From: Enterobacter mori | Lineage (GTDB): Bacteria > Pseudomonadota > Gammaproteobacteria > Enterobacterales > Enterobacteriaceae | Length of the DNA stretch: 64,000 nt | Assembly (NCBI RefSeq): GCF_025244905.1 | Contig: NZ_CP104285.1 | Span: forward strand, 3,596,001 to 3,660,000 | Direction of reading: 5' to 3' | Shown: positions 19,469 through 29,183 of the stretch, piece by piece | Layout: every line of letters starts with the position of its first letter | How positions within the stretch are numbered: position 1 is the stretch's first letter | Translations under genes and position numbers: made by a program | Notes under the pieces: generated by a model | Seen by the model: the letters and a program-made list of their open reading frames with translations, nothing else | The model's database searches: none | Told to the model about the DNA's origin: nothing

Positions 19469-20979
19469 CCCTTCAGTCCCAGACGTTTCGCCAGCCTGTG
19501 CAGGTTGGCGACGTCCATCTCCAGCGCCCGGGCGCACGCCGCCCAGCTGCGGTTATTCTGCTCCAGCGCGCGGGTAATCCTCTGACGCTGAAATGCCTCC
19601 GTGGCTTCACGCAGATTTTCATTCGCTATCTCTGGCGCAGCCTGCGCGACAGCCGGTGCGGTTTCATCCTGGAGCGCAAAATGACGCGCGTGGATCACCA
19701 CTTCGTCACCCGAACGCGTCGCCCGCGCCAGCACCACCGCGCGGTGGATCGCATGCTCCAGCTCGCGCACGTTGCCCGGCCAGCCGTAGCTTAGCAGATG
19801 CGACCTTGCCCCCGGGCTCAGCACCACGCGGGAAAGCCCCATCCTGAGACGGCACTGCTCGCAGAAAAAGCCCGCCAGCAGCACCACGTCGTCCCCGCGC
19901 TCGCGCAGCGGCGGCACGGTAAGCGGGAACACGCTCAGGCGATGAAACAGGTCGGCGCGGAACTGCCCTGCCAGCACCGCTTCACGCAGATCGCGGTTGG
20001 TTGCCGCCAGTACGCGCACGTCCACGCGTAAGCTACGATCGTCACCCACGCGTTGAATATCGCCATACTGCAACACGCGCAGCAGCTTGGCCTGCAGCGA
20101 CAGGGAGAGCTCGCCGATTTCATCCAGAAACAGCGTGCCGTTATCGGCCATTTCGAACTTGCCGCTGCGGTTGCTGATGGCCCCGGTAAACGCCCCTTTG
20201 ACGTGACCAAACAGCTCACTTTCCGCCACGCTTTCCGGCAGCGCGGCGCAGTTGAGGTACACCAGCGGGTTCACCGCGCGAGGCGAGGCTTCGTGAATGG
20301 ACTTCGCCACCAGCTCCTTACCGGTGCCGGTTTCCCCGAAGATCAGCACGTTCAAATCTGAGGCGGCAACAATCTCAATCTCTTTTTTGAGCTGCGCCAT
20401 GCCCGGCGAAAGACCGATCATTTCGGTATGCGCCACCTGCTCAAACGCCGCCGGGCTGCCGGGAAGAATGTTCTGGCTTTCCAGCTGTTCTATCAGCAGG
20501 GCGTTGTTCAGCGCCCCGGCCGCCAGCGCGGCAATCAGCCGTAGCTCTTCGTCGCTGAAGGTATCGAACCGATCCGGCGACATGCCGTCGAGGGTTAACG
20601 CGCCAATCAGGTTCTGCCCGGCAAACAACGGCAGGCCGATACAGGCGTGCACTTTCAGGCTCTCCTGTCCGGGAATAAGCCCGTCGTACGGGTCGGGCAA
20701 GTCGCTGTCCGCCGGGAAGCGCACCACGTCACCCGCGCGGGCGATGGTTTCCAGACGCGGATGGCCTTCAAGAGTAAAACGCCGTCCGAGCACGTCCTTC
20801 GCCAGCCCGTCGATAGCCAGCGGAATAAACTGCCGTCCCTCGTAGCGCAGCAGCGCCGAGGCGTCGCACGCCAGCACGTGCCGCAGCGTGGAGATCAGCC
20901 GCTGAAAGCGGTCCTGATGGCCGATACCGGTCTGCAGCTCAATGGCGATCTTCGCCAGCACGTCTACGGAAAAGCTCAT
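19465..20979 (-). CDS. norR: Nitric-oxide-responsive sigma-54 activator NorR
   Basis: Senses NO through a non-haem iron in an N-terminal GAF domain and activates norVW. 504 residues, the E. coli length: GAF about 1-170, AAA+ domain with Walker A GETGTGKE near 216 and the sigma-54 contact motif GAFTGA near 266, Fis-type HTH at the C-terminus ([19 protein letters not shown]). Divergent from norV with three operator boxes between. Confidence 0.98.
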   Translation of the reverse strand: MSFSVDVLAKIAIELQTGIGHQDRFQRLISTLRHVLACDASALLRYEGRQFIPLAIDGLAKDVLGRRFTLEGHPRLETIARAGDVVRFPADSDLPDPYDGLIPGQESLKVHACIGLPLFAGQNLIGALTLDGMSPDRFDTFSDEELRLIAALAAGALNNALLIEQLESQNILPGSPAAFEQVAHTEMIGLSPGMAQLKKEIEIVAASDLNVLIFGETGTGKELVAKSIHEASPRAVNPLVYLNCAALPESVAESELFGHVKGAFTGAISNRSGKFEMADNGTLFLDEIGELSLSLQAKLLRVLQYGDIQRVGDDRSLRVDVRVLAATNRDLREAVLAGQFRADLFHRLSVFPLTVPPLRERGDDVVLLAGFFCEQCRLRMGLSRVVLSPGARSHLLSYGWPGNVRELEHAIHRAVVLARATRSGDEVVIHARHFALQDETAPAVAQAAPEIANENLREATEAFQRQRITRALEQNNRSWAACARALEMDVANLHRLAKRLGLKG

Positions 20980-20991
20980 TTTGACCTCGCT

Positions 20992-21002
20992 GTCATTTTG
21001 AC
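20992..21002. promoter_or_regulatory. NorR box 1
   Basis: GTCATTTTGAC, fits the NorR enhancer core GT-N7-AC as an inverted repeat. The norR start codon is only 13 bases away. Confidence 0.88.
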
Positions 21003-21012
21003 AACCTATGTT

Positions 21013-21023
21013 GTCATATTGAC
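21013..21023. promoter_or_regulatory. NorR box 2
   Basis: GTCATATTGAC, a NorR-type GTCA-N3-TGAC palindrome 21 bases from box 1, placing the two sites on the same helical face. Confidence 0.9.
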
Positions 21024-21036
21024 ACTGTTATTGATA

Positions 21037-21047
21037 GTCATAATGAC
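21037..21047. promoter_or_regulatory. NorR box 3
   Basis: GTCATAATGAC, third NorR-type palindrome, 24 bases from box 2. Three boxes are known to be needed for NorR hexamer assembly at the E. coli norVW enhancer. Confidence 0.9.
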
Positions 21048-21083
21048 TACCCATTACGGATCATGAAAAAATTAATTAAGCAA

Positions 21084-21096
21084 AATCAATACCTTA
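21084..21096 (+). promoter_or_regulatory. IHF site between NorR boxes and norV promoter
   Basis: AATCAATACCTTA fits WATCAANNNNTTR exactly, in A/T-rich context. IHF bending would bring NorR to the sigma-54 polymerase. Confidence 0.75.
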
Positions 21097-21101
21097 AAAG
21101 T

Positions 21102-21117
21102 TGGCACGCAACTTGAT
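21102..21117 (+). promoter_or_regulatory. Sigma-54 promoter of norVW
   Basis: TGGCACGCAACTTGAT: TGGCAC at -24 and TTGAT at -12 with a five-base gap, matching TGGCAC-N5-TTGC except for the last base. Confidence 0.9.
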
Positions 21118-21165
21118 ATAAGCAAAACATCTTATTTGAAAATGCTGTATTACGTAGAGGTTGCT

Positions 21166-22614
21166 ATGTCTATTCTGGTTAAAAATAACATTCATTGGGT
21201 GGGTCAACGTGACTGGGAAGTGCGCGATTTCCACGGGACGGAATACAAAACGCTGCGCGGCAGCAGCTACAACAGCTATCTCATCCGCGAAGGAAAAAAC
21301 GTGCTGATCGATACCGTCGATCACAAGTTCAGCCGCGAGTTCGTGCAAAACCTGCGCAGCGAAATCGACCTGGACGCCATCGACTACATCATCATCAACC
21401 ACGCGGAAGAAGATCACGCCGGTGCGCTGACCGAACTGATGTCTTACATTCCGAACACGCCTATCTACTGCACCACCAACGCGATTGACTCTATTAACGG
21501 CCATCACCACCACCCGGAGTGGAATTTCCACACCGTGAAAACAGGTGATTCCCTGGATATCGGCAACGGCAAACAGCTGATCTTCGTGGAAACCCCGATG
21601 CTGCACTGGCCAGACAGCATGATGACCTACATGACCGGCGACGCGGTGCTGTTCAGTAACGACGCCTTCGGCCAGCACTACTGCGATGAGCGTCTGTTCA
21701 ACGACGAAGTGGATCAGACCGAACTGTTCGAGCAGTGCCAGCGCTACTACGCCAACATCCTTACGCCGTTCAGCCGTCTGGTGACGCCAAAAATTACCGA
21801 AATCCTCGGCTTCAACCTGCCGGTTGACATGATTGCCACCTCCCACGGCGTGGTGTGGCGTGAGAACCCGACCCAGATCGTCGAGCTGTACCTGAAGTGG
21901 GCGGCGGACTATCAGGAAGATCGCATCACTATTTTCTACGACACCATGTCCAACAACACCCGCATGATGGCGGACGCTATTGCCCAGGGCATCAACGAGG
22001 TTGATCCGAACGTGGCGGTGAAAATCTTCAACGTGGCGCGCAGCGATAAGAATGAGGTATTGACCAACGTGTTCCGCTCTAAGGGCGTGCTGGTGGGCAC
22101 CTCCACCATGAACAACGTGATGATGCCGAAAATTGCCGGCCTGGTGGAAGAGATGACCGGCCTGCGTTTTCGCAACAAGCGAGCCAGCGCCTTCGGCTCC
22201 CACGGCTGGAGCGGCGGCGCGGTAGACCGTCTTTCTACCCGTCTGCAGGATGCGGGTTTTGAAATGTCCCTGAGCCTGAAGGCGAAATGGCGTCCGGATA
22301 TCGACGCCCTGGAGATCTGCCGCCAGCATGGCCGCGACATTGCCCGTCAGTGGGCGCTCGCTGCGCTGCCGGAAGTGGCGGCAGCACCAACCGAACAGCA
22401 GGAAGCCTGCGCCTGTGCCGCCGCGGCAGCCGCCGATCTCGGCCCGCGCATGCAGTGCAGCGTCTGCCAGTGGATCTACGACCCGGAACTGGGCGAGCCA
22501 TTGCAGGATGTTGCCCCGGGCACGCCGTGGCGCGACGTGCCGGACAACTTCCTCTGCCCGGAATGTTCCCTCGGTAAAGACGTCTTTGACGAACTGGGTA
22601 CGGAGGCAAAATGA
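21166..22614 (+). CDS. norV: Anaerobic nitric oxide reductase flavorubredoxin NorV
   Basis: Reduces NO to N2O anaerobically. 482 residues: metallo-beta-lactamase-like diiron domain with HAEEDH (His79, Glu81, Asp83, His84), flavodoxin domain from about 254 ([20 protein letters not shown]), and a C-terminal rubredoxin with [10 protein letters not shown] and CPEC. Start set at [13 protein letters not shown], with GAGG upstream; ten more in-frame codons upstream look non-coding. It overlaps norW by 4 bases. Confidence 0.98.
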   Translation: MSILVKNNIHWVGQRDWEVRDFHGTEYKTLRGSSYNSYLIREGKNVLIDTVDHKFSREFVQNLRSEIDLDAIDYIIINHAEEDHAGALTELMSYIPNTPIYCTTNAIDSINGHHHHPEWNFHTVKTGDSLDIGNGKQLIFVETPMLHWPDSMMTYMTGDAVLFSNDAFGQHYCDERLFNDEVDQTELFEQCQRYYANILTPFSRLVTPKITEILGFNLPVDMIATSHGVVWRENPTQIVELYLKWAADYQEDRITIFYDTMSNNTRMMADAIAQGINEVDPNVAVKIFNVARSDKNEVLTNVFRSKGVLVGTSTMNNVMMPKIAGLVEEMTGLRFRNKRASAFGSHGWSGGAVDRLSTRLQDAGFEMSLSLKAKWRPDIDALEICRQHGRDIARQWALAALPEVAAAPTEQQEACACAAAAAADLGPRMQCSVCQWIYDPELGEPLQDVAPGTPWRDVPDNFLCPECSLGKDVFDELGTEAK

Positions 22615-23744
22615 ACAACGGTATCGTCATCATCGGCTCGGGCTTTGCCGCTCGGCAGCTGGTGAAAAATATCCGCAAGCAGGATGCCAGCGTGCCGCTG
22701 ACGGTGATTGCCGCCGACAGCATGGACGAGTATAACAAGCCTGATCTAAGCCACGTCATTAGCCAAAATCAGCGCGCCGACGATCTCACCCGCCAGACGG
22801 CGGGGGAGTTCGCAGAGCAGTTTAACCTGCGCCTGTTCCCGTACACCTGGATCACCGATATCGACGCCGAAGCCCACGTAGTGAAAGCAAAAGAGAAAAC
22901 CTGGCAGTACGACAGGCTGGTACTGGCCACGGGTGCCTCTGCGTTTGTGCCGCCGATTGAGGGGCGCGAGCTGATGATCACCCTCAACAGCCAGCAGGAG
23001 TATCAGGCCAGTGAAACCCTGTTGCGCGATGCGCAACGGGTGATGATTGTCGGCGGCGGGCTGATAGGCACCGAGCTGGCGATGGATTTCTGCCGGGCGG
23101 GCAAATCCGTCACCCTGGTTGACCACGCGGCGAGCATTCTGTCGGCGCTGATGCCCGCAGAAGTAAGCAGTCGCTTACAGCATCGTCTGACCGACATGGG
23201 CGTCCATCTGCTGTTGAAATCACAGTTGCACACCCTGAGCAGAACCGAAGGCGGCATTCGTGCCACGCTCGACCGCAGCCGCAGCGTTGAGGTGGATGCG
23301 GTTATCGCGGCGACGGGCCTACGCCCGGAAACCGCGCTGGCGCATCGCGCCGGGGCCGAAACAGGCCGTGGCGTGAAGGTAAATAGCTACCTGCAAACCA
23401 CGCAGCCCGATATTTACGCGTTAGGCGACTGCGCTGAAATTAACGGTCAAGTGCTGCCTTTTTTACAGCCGATTCAATTAAGCGCGATGTATCTGGCGAA
23501 AAACCTGCTCGGCGGAAGCGCGCCGCTGAAATTACCCGCCATGCTGGTCAAAGTAAAAACGCCGGAATTACCGCTGCATCTCGCAGGCGAAACGCAGCGT
23601 CAGGATCTGAACTGGCAAATCACCCTCGAGCCGCAGGGAATGATCGCGCGCGGTGTGGATGTCGACGGTCAGGTACACGCCTTCGTGGTCAGCGAGGATC
23701 GGATGAAGGAGGCTTTCGCTCTGCTGAAATCGCTGCCCGCTTAA
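22611..23744 (+). CDS. norW: NADH:flavorubredoxin reductase NorW
   Basis: FAD enzyme passing electrons from NADH to the rubredoxin domain of NorV. 377 residues with FAD-binding [24 protein letters not shown]-binding [20 protein letters not shown] and the second FAD motif [10 protein letters not shown]. Translationally coupled to norV (ATGA). Confidence 0.97.
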   Translation: MNNGIVIIGSGFAARQLVKNIRKQDASVPLTVIAADSMDEYNKPDLSHVISQNQRADDLTRQTAGEFAEQFNLRLFPYTWITDIDAEAHVVKAKEKTWQYDRLVLATGASAFVPPIEGRELMITLNSQQEYQASETLLRDAQRVMIVGGGLIGTELAMDFCRAGKSVTLVDHAASILSALMPAEVSSRLQHRLTDMGVHLLLKSQLHTLSRTEGGIRATLDRSRSVEVDAVIAATGLRPETALAHRAGAETGRGVKVNSYLQTTQPDIYALGDCAEINGQVLPFLQPIQLSAMYLAKNLLGGSAPLKLPAMLVKVKTPELPLHLAGETQRQDLNWQITLEPQGMIARGVDVDGQVHAFVVSEDRMKEAFALLKSLPA

Positions 23745-23792
23745 CCCGGAGTCTTCTGCCACGCTGACTTAACCTTTGGATTTTATTGTCCG

Positions 23793-23820
23793 CAGCCCCG
23801 ATGTCCCGGGGCTTTTTTTT
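23793..23820 (+). terminator. Intrinsic terminator after norVW
   Basis: AGCCCCG-ATGTC-CCGGGGCT followed by eight T residues, about 50 bases past the norW stop. Confidence 0.9.
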
Positions 23821-24029
23821 GCGCAATCTATTAGCAAGATAAATACAAATAAGGTAAATCATCGCCATAATCCATTAAATGATAATTTATATGAACATTC
23901 GAAATCTATAATTAAGATAAACAAAAAGATACGAATTTCATTTCCATGCTCAAAATCAATGCTTACTCGCTTATTTTGAACATCATCATGGCGATTTTTA
24001 TTAATAAACTCAATTTATTTAGCGACAAC
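23821..24029. other. AT-rich gene-free spacer between norVW and the nickel transporter
   Basis: About 200 bases of strongly AT-rich DNA, in sharp contrast with GC-rich neighbours. No supported gene; the short frames in it lack ribosome sites and family resemblance. It may be a scar of insertion or a H-NS-favoured segment; nothing more can be said. Confidence 0.5.
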
Positions 24030-25052
24030 TCAGGAATGTACGACCAGCGCGTCGTAGCCGCGCCAGCGGTAGTTGACCATGGAGACCAGCCAGCAGGCGA
24101 CAAACAACCCGACCACCACAAACCCGGCGTTGCCCAGGTTGTCGTTCACCGCGCCAATCAGATCCCAGACGCCGCCGCTGAGGGCGAATTTGTCCATCAG
24201 CAGACCCAGCGCTTCCAGCCCGCCGATAAACAGCGCCACCACCACGGAGGTGCCGGTGATGGTCATGTTGTAGTAGAGCTTGCGCTGTGGTTTGTTAAAC
24301 GCCCAGCCGTAGGCACCGACCATCAGCAGGTTGTCGAGCGTATCCACCAGCGCCATGCCGCTGGCGAAGAGCGCCGGGAAGATCATGATTGACCACACCG
24401 ACATCCCGTTGGAAGCGCTGGCAGCAGAGATCCCGAGCACGCCGATTTCCGTCGCAGTATCAAACCCGAGGCCAAACAGGAAGCCTACCAGATACATCTG
24501 CCAGCTTTTATTGACCAGGCGGAAGGTTTTGCCGAACAACCAGTTCATGACGCCGCCCTGCGCAGGCAGCGTAATATCGCCCTGTACCGGCCTGCCGTTT
24601 TTCAGCGCCTGAAAACTGCGCCACACGCCGCGCAGGATCACCATGTTTACCAGCGCCATCGCCAGCAGGAAAGTGGCTGAAACGGCGGTGCCAATCAGGC
24701 TGCCGGTTTCGTGGAACCATTCCATGTTTTTTTGAAACGCGGTTGCGGTGGCGGCGATGGCAATGGAGGCCAGCACCACGATGGTGGAGTGCCCCAGCGA
24801 GAACCACGCCCCCACGCCGGACGGGCGTTTGCCCTGCTGCATCATCTTACGCGTCACGGTATCAATGGCCGCGATGTGATCGGCGTCCACCGCGTGACGC
24901 AGCCCGTAGCACCACGCCAGCAGGCTCGCGGCCATCAGCGCCGTGCTGCCGCTAAAGGTGTGCCATGCCCATCCCCAGGCCAGCAGGTTTGCCATTACCA
25001 GAGCCAGCAGCAGAAGCGCGGCGCGAGGTTCATTGCGTAAGAGTCGTAACAT
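24030..25052 (-). CDS. High-affinity nickel permease, NixA/HoxN (NiCoT) family
   Basis: Inner-membrane Ni2+ (possibly Co2+) importer of 340 residues with about eight transmembrane segments. The NiCoT signature is RHAVDADHIAAIDT, with the HX4DH metal motif His53-Asp58-His59; further signatures are LGHSTIVVLAS and LGFDTATEIGVLG. One base separates it from the hypF stop and AAGGAC serves as ribosome site, so it is the last cistron of hydN-hypF-nickel permease. Context says it supplies nickel for the hydrogenase made from the same locus. Confidence 0.95.
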   Translation of the reverse strand: MLRLLRNEPRAALLLLALVMANLLAWGWAWHTFSGSTALMAASLLAWCYGLRHAVDADHIAAIDTVTRKMMQQGKRPSGVGAWFSLGHSTIVVLASIAIAATATAFQKNMEWFHETGSLIGTAVSATFLLAMALVNMVILRGVWRSFQALKNGRPVQGDITLPAQGGVMNWLFGKTFRLVNKSWQMYLVGFLFGLGFDTATEIGVLGISAASASNGMSVWSIMIFPALFASGMALVDTLDNLLMVGAYGWAFNKPQRKLYYNMTITGTSVVVALFIGGLEALGLLMDKFALSGGVWDLIGAVNDNLGNAGFVVVGLFVACWLVSMVNYRWRGYDALVVHS

Positions 25053-25053
25053 T

Positions 25054-27270
25054 TTAAGTCCTTTGTGAACATGACCGGGCAGCGGCGATCACCGCCTGCC
25101 CGAAGGAGATCGCTCCGTCACCTGCAGGCAGGTGCGAAGGAAAAAGAAGCGTAAAGTCAGAAAGATAATGACGCAGGCGCGCGCGCAGCAAACGGTTGTG
25201 CAACACGCCGCCGCTGAGACAGATTGTCGACAGCGATAAGCGTCGGGCATGGAGCGCGGCGAGTTCTGCCAGCCCTTTTGCCAGCGCGTCGTGAAACGCC
25301 CACGCGCGCTCGCACGGCTCAGCCTGCCAGGCCAGCCACTGCTGCCAGAAAAGCGCGAGGTTACCCGCATCCAGCGTCACCGGATGGTCGACGCCCGCGC
25401 ACTGCGATGCCAGCGCTTCCAGTCTGCAGGCGGCTTCACCCTCCCAGGATTGCGCATTGATACCAATCGCACAGGCGACGGCATCAAACAGGCGACCACA
25501 GGATGAGGCTCGCGGCGCGTTGATACCGCGCTGGATCGCCGTCGCCAGCAGCGGCCAGTTCTGGCACTGTACCGCGCGCGTTTCCGGATACTGTTGCCAG
25601 TCAGGGACAAACGCCAGGCAGTGGGCGAGTAAATTGCGCCACGGCTGCCGCGCCGCCAGATCGCCGCCCGGCAGCGCAACGGCAGGCAGCCCGCCCAGAC
25701 GCTCGCATGCGAGATAGTTGACCCGCAGGCACTCCCCGCCCCACAGCGCGCTGTTTTCACCCATGCCGATCCCGTCCAGCGTCAGGGCAATAACGTCTCC
25801 GCCCTCACGCGGCCAGCCGTTTTCGGCCAGGCACGCCGCCGCGTGGGCGTGATGGTGGAGCACGGTTTCGACGGGCAGCGCCTGTTCCTGCGCCCACCGG
25901 CGGGCGCGATACCCCGGATGGGCATCGCACACCACGCGCTCCGGCCGGAAGGCGTAAACGTCCTGCATCACCGACAGCGCGGAACGCCACTGCGCTTCGA
26001 CACCCTCGTCGCTGAGATCGCCAAAATGCTGGCTCAGCACCGCCTGGTTCCCACGCACCAGGCAGAAGGTGTTTTTCATCTCCGCCCCGGCGCATAACAT
26101 GGCGGGGATATTCTCGAAACCCGCAGGCAACGTGATGGCATCCGGTACAAAACCGCGTGCGCGGCGCAGCATCGCACCGTCCCGATCCATCACCGAATCG
26201 TCCATCCGCTGAAGAATATCGCGATTGTGCAGCAGGAAGCCGTCCGCGATGTTGCCCAGTTCATCCAGCACCTGTTGATTACGGATGGCAGGCGGTCTGC
26301 CGCTGAGGTTGCCGGAGGTCATCACCAGCGGGCGCTGGCAGTCCATCATCAGAAGGTGCTGCAGCGGGTTCGCAGGAAGCATGATGCCTAGGGTATCCAG
26401 ACCGGGCGCGATACCTTCCGGCAACGCGGGCAGCCAGGCTTTTGGCGTGAGCACAATGGGTGCTGCAGGTGAGCGTAGCAGCGCCTGAACCGTCTCCGGC
26501 AGGTCATCCGCATGTGGGATCATCACCGCCAGCGGCTTCGACGGGCGCTGCTTGCGTGACCGAAGCGTCGCGACCGCCTGCGGATTACGCGCATCGCAGA
26601 CGAGGTGAAAGCCGCCCAGCCCTTTAACCGCGACAATACCGCCGTTTTTCAGCATCGCTACCGCCGCGCGCAGCGCAGCCTCGCGGTCAGCGGTCATGTC
26701 ACCTGCACGCCACTCAAGCGCGGGCCCGCAGTCCGGGCAGGCTACCGGCTGGGCGTGAAAACGACGGTCGGCAGGATTGCGGTACTCTGCTTCACACGGT
26801 CCACAGAGCGGGAATGGCGCCATTGCCGTGGCCGGGCGGTCATAGGGCATGGCGCGGATAATGGTAAACCGCGGCCCGCAGTGGGTGCAGTTGATAAACG
26901 GGTAGCGATAGCGGCGCTCGCGGGGGTTGCGCATTTCAGCCAGACACGCCGGACAGGTGGCAGCATCCGGCACAATCTGGGTGTCCATCGCGCCGCCCGC
27001 GCTGTGGCGGATAACAAACGCGTCCGGCAGGTTCGTCCAGGTGAACGGCTGCGTTTCAACGTGGTCAATGCGTGCCAGCGGTGGGCAGTCCTGATGCAGC
27101 CTCGCGGTAAAGGCCCCCCCATTACCCGCGAGGCGCACCAGCACGCCCTCTCCGTCGTTGCAGACATCGCCCGTTAGCTGAAGCTGATGCGCAAGCTGCC
27201 AGACGAAGGGCCGAAACCCCACGCCCTGCACCTTGCCACGCACGCGCAGCTGTACGCCGTTACTGCTCAT
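25054..27270 (-). CDS. hypF: Hydrogenase maturation carbamoyltransferase HypF
   Basis: Makes thiocarbamate on HypE from carbamoyl phosphate, the source of the cyanide ligands of [NiFe] sites. 738 residues (E. coli 750): acylphosphatase-like domain (1-90, [19 protein letters not shown]), two zinc-finger CxxC pairs (about 105-180: [32 protein letters not shown]), YrdC-like domain, and Kae1-like carbamoyltransferase domain with [14 protein letters not shown] and [10 protein letters not shown]. Six bases downstream of hydN. Confidence 0.98.
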   Translation of the reverse strand: MSSNGVQLRVRGKVQGVGFRPFVWQLAHQLQLTGDVCNDGEGVLVRLAGNGGAFTARLHQDCPPLARIDHVETQPFTWTNLPDAFVIRHSAGGAMDTQIVPDAATCPACLAEMRNPRERRYRYPFINCTHCGPRFTIIRAMPYDRPATAMAPFPLCGPCEAEYRNPADRRFHAQPVACPDCGPALEWRAGDMTADREAALRAAVAMLKNGGIVAVKGLGGFHLVCDARNPQAVATLRSRKQRPSKPLAVMIPHADDLPETVQALLRSPAAPIVLTPKAWLPALPEGIAPGLDTLGIMLPANPLQHLLMMDCQRPLVMTSGNLSGRPPAIRNQQVLDELGNIADGFLLHNRDILQRMDDSVMDRDGAMLRRARGFVPDAITLPAGFENIPAMLCAGAEMKNTFCLVRGNQAVLSQHFGDLSDEGVEAQWRSALSVMQDVYAFRPERVVCDAHPGYRARRWAQEQALPVETVLHHHAHAAACLAENGWPREGGDVIALTLDGIGMGENSALWGGECLRVNYLACERLGGLPAVALPGGDLAARQPWRNLLAHCLAFVPDWQQYPETRAVQCQNWPLLATAIQRGINAPRASSCGRLFDAVACAIGINAQSWEGEAACRLEALASQCAGVDHPVTLDAGNLALFWQQWLAWQAEPCERAWAFHDALAKGLAELAALHARRLSLSTICLSGGVLHNRLLRARLRHYLSDFTLLFPSHLPAGDGAISFGQAVIAAARSCSQRT

Positions 27271-27276
27271 GGCGGA

Positions 27277-27822
27277 TCAGAACAGCAGCGATGCTGAAGT
27301 ATCGAACGCCGCACGACGGCGCTTTTCGGCACTCATCTGTTCAAGCTTGTCGCGATCCACGCAGACCAGCGCGTGCGTCGGACAGGCTTCCATGCAGGCC
27401 GGGCCAGCGTCGCGGTGGTAGCACAGGTCACATTTGTTGGCTTCGGCTTTCTCCGCCCGCACGCTCAGCCCCATACCGCTGTTGCGCACGACCGGACGGA
27501 CAACCACCTCCATCGCGCCATACGGGCAGGCGACCACGCAGGTTTTGCAGCCAATGCAGCGCTCCTGCATCACGTGCACAAAGCCCTTCTCGCGTTTAAT
27601 CGCCCCGTTCGGGCAGACGTTCGCGCAGGGTGCGTCTTCGCACTGGCGACAGATGGCGGCGGTGGAAATATTCACGCCTTTAATGACGTGGATGCGCGGC
27701 AGGAAAGTGTCAGGCGTCAGTGAGGCGCAGTCCTGCTCCGCCTGATGGGAAACTACGCACGCCACTTCACAGGTACGGCAACCAATGCACTTACTGGCAT
27801 CGGCCATAATAAAACGGTTCAT
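27277..27822 (-). CDS. hydN: 4Fe-4S ferredoxin-type electron transport protein HydN
   Basis: Electron carrier linked to formate dehydrogenase H. 181 residues with four cysteine clusters for [4Fe-4S] centres, among them CIGCRTCEVAC, CEDAPCANVCP, CIGCKTCVVACP and CDLCYHRDAGPACMEACP. Start at MNRFIMADASKC; five upstream codons including another Met are not conserved. A slightly longer C-terminus (SASLLF) than in E. coli. Confidence 0.96.
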   Translation of the reverse strand: MNRFIMADASKCIGCRTCEVACVVSHQAEQDCASLTPDTFLPRIHVIKGVNISTAAICRQCEDAPCANVCPNGAIKREKGFVHVMQERCIGCKTCVVACPYGAMEVVVRPVVRNSGMGLSVRAEKAEANKCDLCYHRDAGPACMEACPTHALVCVDRDKLEQMSAEKRRRAAFDTSASLLF

Positions 27823-27857
27823 CTGCTTCTCCAGCATTACAGTTATGCGCGGAGATA

Positions 27858-27873
27858 TTCATAAACCGTGCCA
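27858..27873 (-). promoter_or_regulatory. Sigma-54-like promoter of hydN-hypF
   Basis: Minus strand TGGCACGGTTTATGAA: perfect -24 TGGCAC but a poor -12 (ATGAA rather than TTGCA). hydN-hypF is FhlA/sigma-54 dependent in E. coli. Confidence 0.55.
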
Positions 27874-27919
27874 ATTATTAATCCTTTGATTTTTAACGGC
27901 TTTTAAAATTAGCGTGGCG

Positions 27920-27956
27920 CTGTCATCGTCACTTATGACGATAACAGCTGTCGACG
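27920..27956 (-). promoter_or_regulatory. Candidate FhlA upstream activating site for hydN
   Basis: Contains the palindrome CGTCACTTATGACG (27927-27940) and CTGTCGAC, of the TGTC/GACA type also found upstream of hycA/hypA. It lies 50-95 bases upstream of the sigma-54-like promoter. The role is inferred from context. Confidence 0.5.
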
Positions 27957-28970
27957 TCACCGATACGGTCCGTCGATCACGGAGTCGCGCAGGATAAGCT
28001 CACCGGAAAAGGTTTGCTGGTATTTGAACTCACCGCCGTCAAGCATGAAGATCAGGCGGCTGATGGTCTCCTTGATCATCTCCGTCACCGGAATGCGCAC
28101 GCTGGAAAGAGACGGCACCATGTACGGCGCGATTGCCACATCATCGAAGCCAATCACCGACACCGCGTCCGGCGTGGCGACACCGCTGTCGTGCAGCTGC
28201 TTCATGGCACCGATCGCCATATCGTCGTTGCTCGCCACCAGCGCCGTAAAGCGTTCACCACGGGATAACAGCTCGGCCACTGCCGCCGCACCGCTGGCCG
28301 GGTTCCATTTCCCCTGCGCAATCAGCTCCGGGCGCAGGGGAATGCCGTGCTGCATCAGCGCCGCCCGGTAACCCGAAAGACGCTCAACGCCGGTCGGGGA
28401 ATCGAGTGAGCCGGTGATAAACGCAATATCCCGGTGGCCTTTCGCAATCAGCTTAGACACGGCGTCCTGGCAGGAGGCGTTATGATCGGACCAGACGCTG
28501 TGGCTGCTGTTTTTCCGCAGGCGGCGGTTGAGCACCATAATTGGCTGCTCGCATTTTTCGACGATCTCGTCCATCTCCTCAACGCTCAGGAAACGCGGGT
28601 AGATGATCACCGCGTCGCAGCGCATGTCGAGCAGATACTGAATTGCCTCGCGCTCCTCGTCGGCGCTGTGCTTACCGTCCGCGAGGATCAGCTGACGCCC
28701 TTTTTCTTCCGTCATGCGCGCGGCGTGGAACAGCAGTTCGCTAAAGTAGACGCCGTGGTAAAGGGTGTTCGTCACCACCAGCCCCAGCGTCTGGGTACGT
28801 TTGGTCGCCAGGTTGCGCGCCAGTAAATTCGGGCGATAGCCGCTCTCTTCAATGGCCTGAAACACCCGGTCTTTGGTCTCCTGGCTGACGTAGCCATTTC
28901 CCGACAGCACCCGGGAGACCGTCGCTTTCGAAACGCCTGCCCGCTTCGCCACTTCCAGCATCGTGGTCAT
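27957..28970 (-). CDS. ascG: LacI-family repressor AscG
   Basis: Represses the divergent ascFB genes. 337 residues: HTH TMLEVAKRAGVSKATVSRVL at the N-terminus and a periplasmic-binding-like effector domain, with SVIGFDDVAIAPYMVPSLSSV. Start at MTTMLEVAKRAG; 14 further in-frame upstream codons are unconserved. The family position between hydN and ascF is preserved. Confidence 0.96.
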   Translation of the reverse strand: MTTMLEVAKRAGVSKATVSRVLSGNGYVSQETKDRVFQAIEESGYRPNLLARNLATKRTQTLGLVVTNTLYHGVYFSELLFHAARMTEEKGRQLILADGKHSADEEREAIQYLLDMRCDAVIIYPRFLSVEEMDEIVEKCEQPIMVLNRRLRKNSSHSVWSDHNASCQDAVSKLIAKGHRDIAFITGSLDSPTGVERLSGYRAALMQHGIPLRPELIAQGKWNPASGAAAVAELLSRGERFTALVASNDDMAIGAMKQLHDSGVATPDAVSVIGFDDVAIAPYMVPSLSSVRIPVTEMIKETISRLIFMLDGGEFKYQQTFSGELILRDSVIDGPYR

Positions 28971-29059
28971 GTTGTTATTCCGTTTGAAACTGATTAGCGC
29001 AGTGTACTGCACTGCAAAAAAATTGTCGCAGCGGCGAAATCACGCTTTGACTTACGATA

Positions 29060-29075
29060 GGTGATCGTCATCACG
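29060..29075 (+). promoter_or_regulatory. CRP-like site upstream of ascF
   Basis: GGTGATCGTCATCACG, a good symmetric match to TGTGATCTAGATCACA with both GTGA/TCAC half-sites. It fits catabolite control of a beta-glucoside operon. Confidence 0.6.
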
Positions 29076-29136
29076 AATGTGAAAAATGTACAAAAAGCGA
29101 TCTTGTTTCATTCAAAGAAACTCATGATGATTATGT

Positions 29137-29148
29137 GAAACCGGTTTC
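29137..29148. promoter_or_regulatory. AscG operator
   Basis: GAAACCGGTTTC, a perfect LacI-family palindrome preceded by TGT and lying 35 bases upstream of the ascF ATG. The AscG operator known from E. coli has the same core. Confidence 0.85.
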
Positions 29149-29183
29149 CTACATTTCTCACAACGATAACAGGATCACATCCG

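Noticed and set aside
21094..22329. 411-codon open frame opposite norV
   Set aside because: Shadow of norV; composition rich in His and Val without family resemblance, and it would run into the norV promoter.
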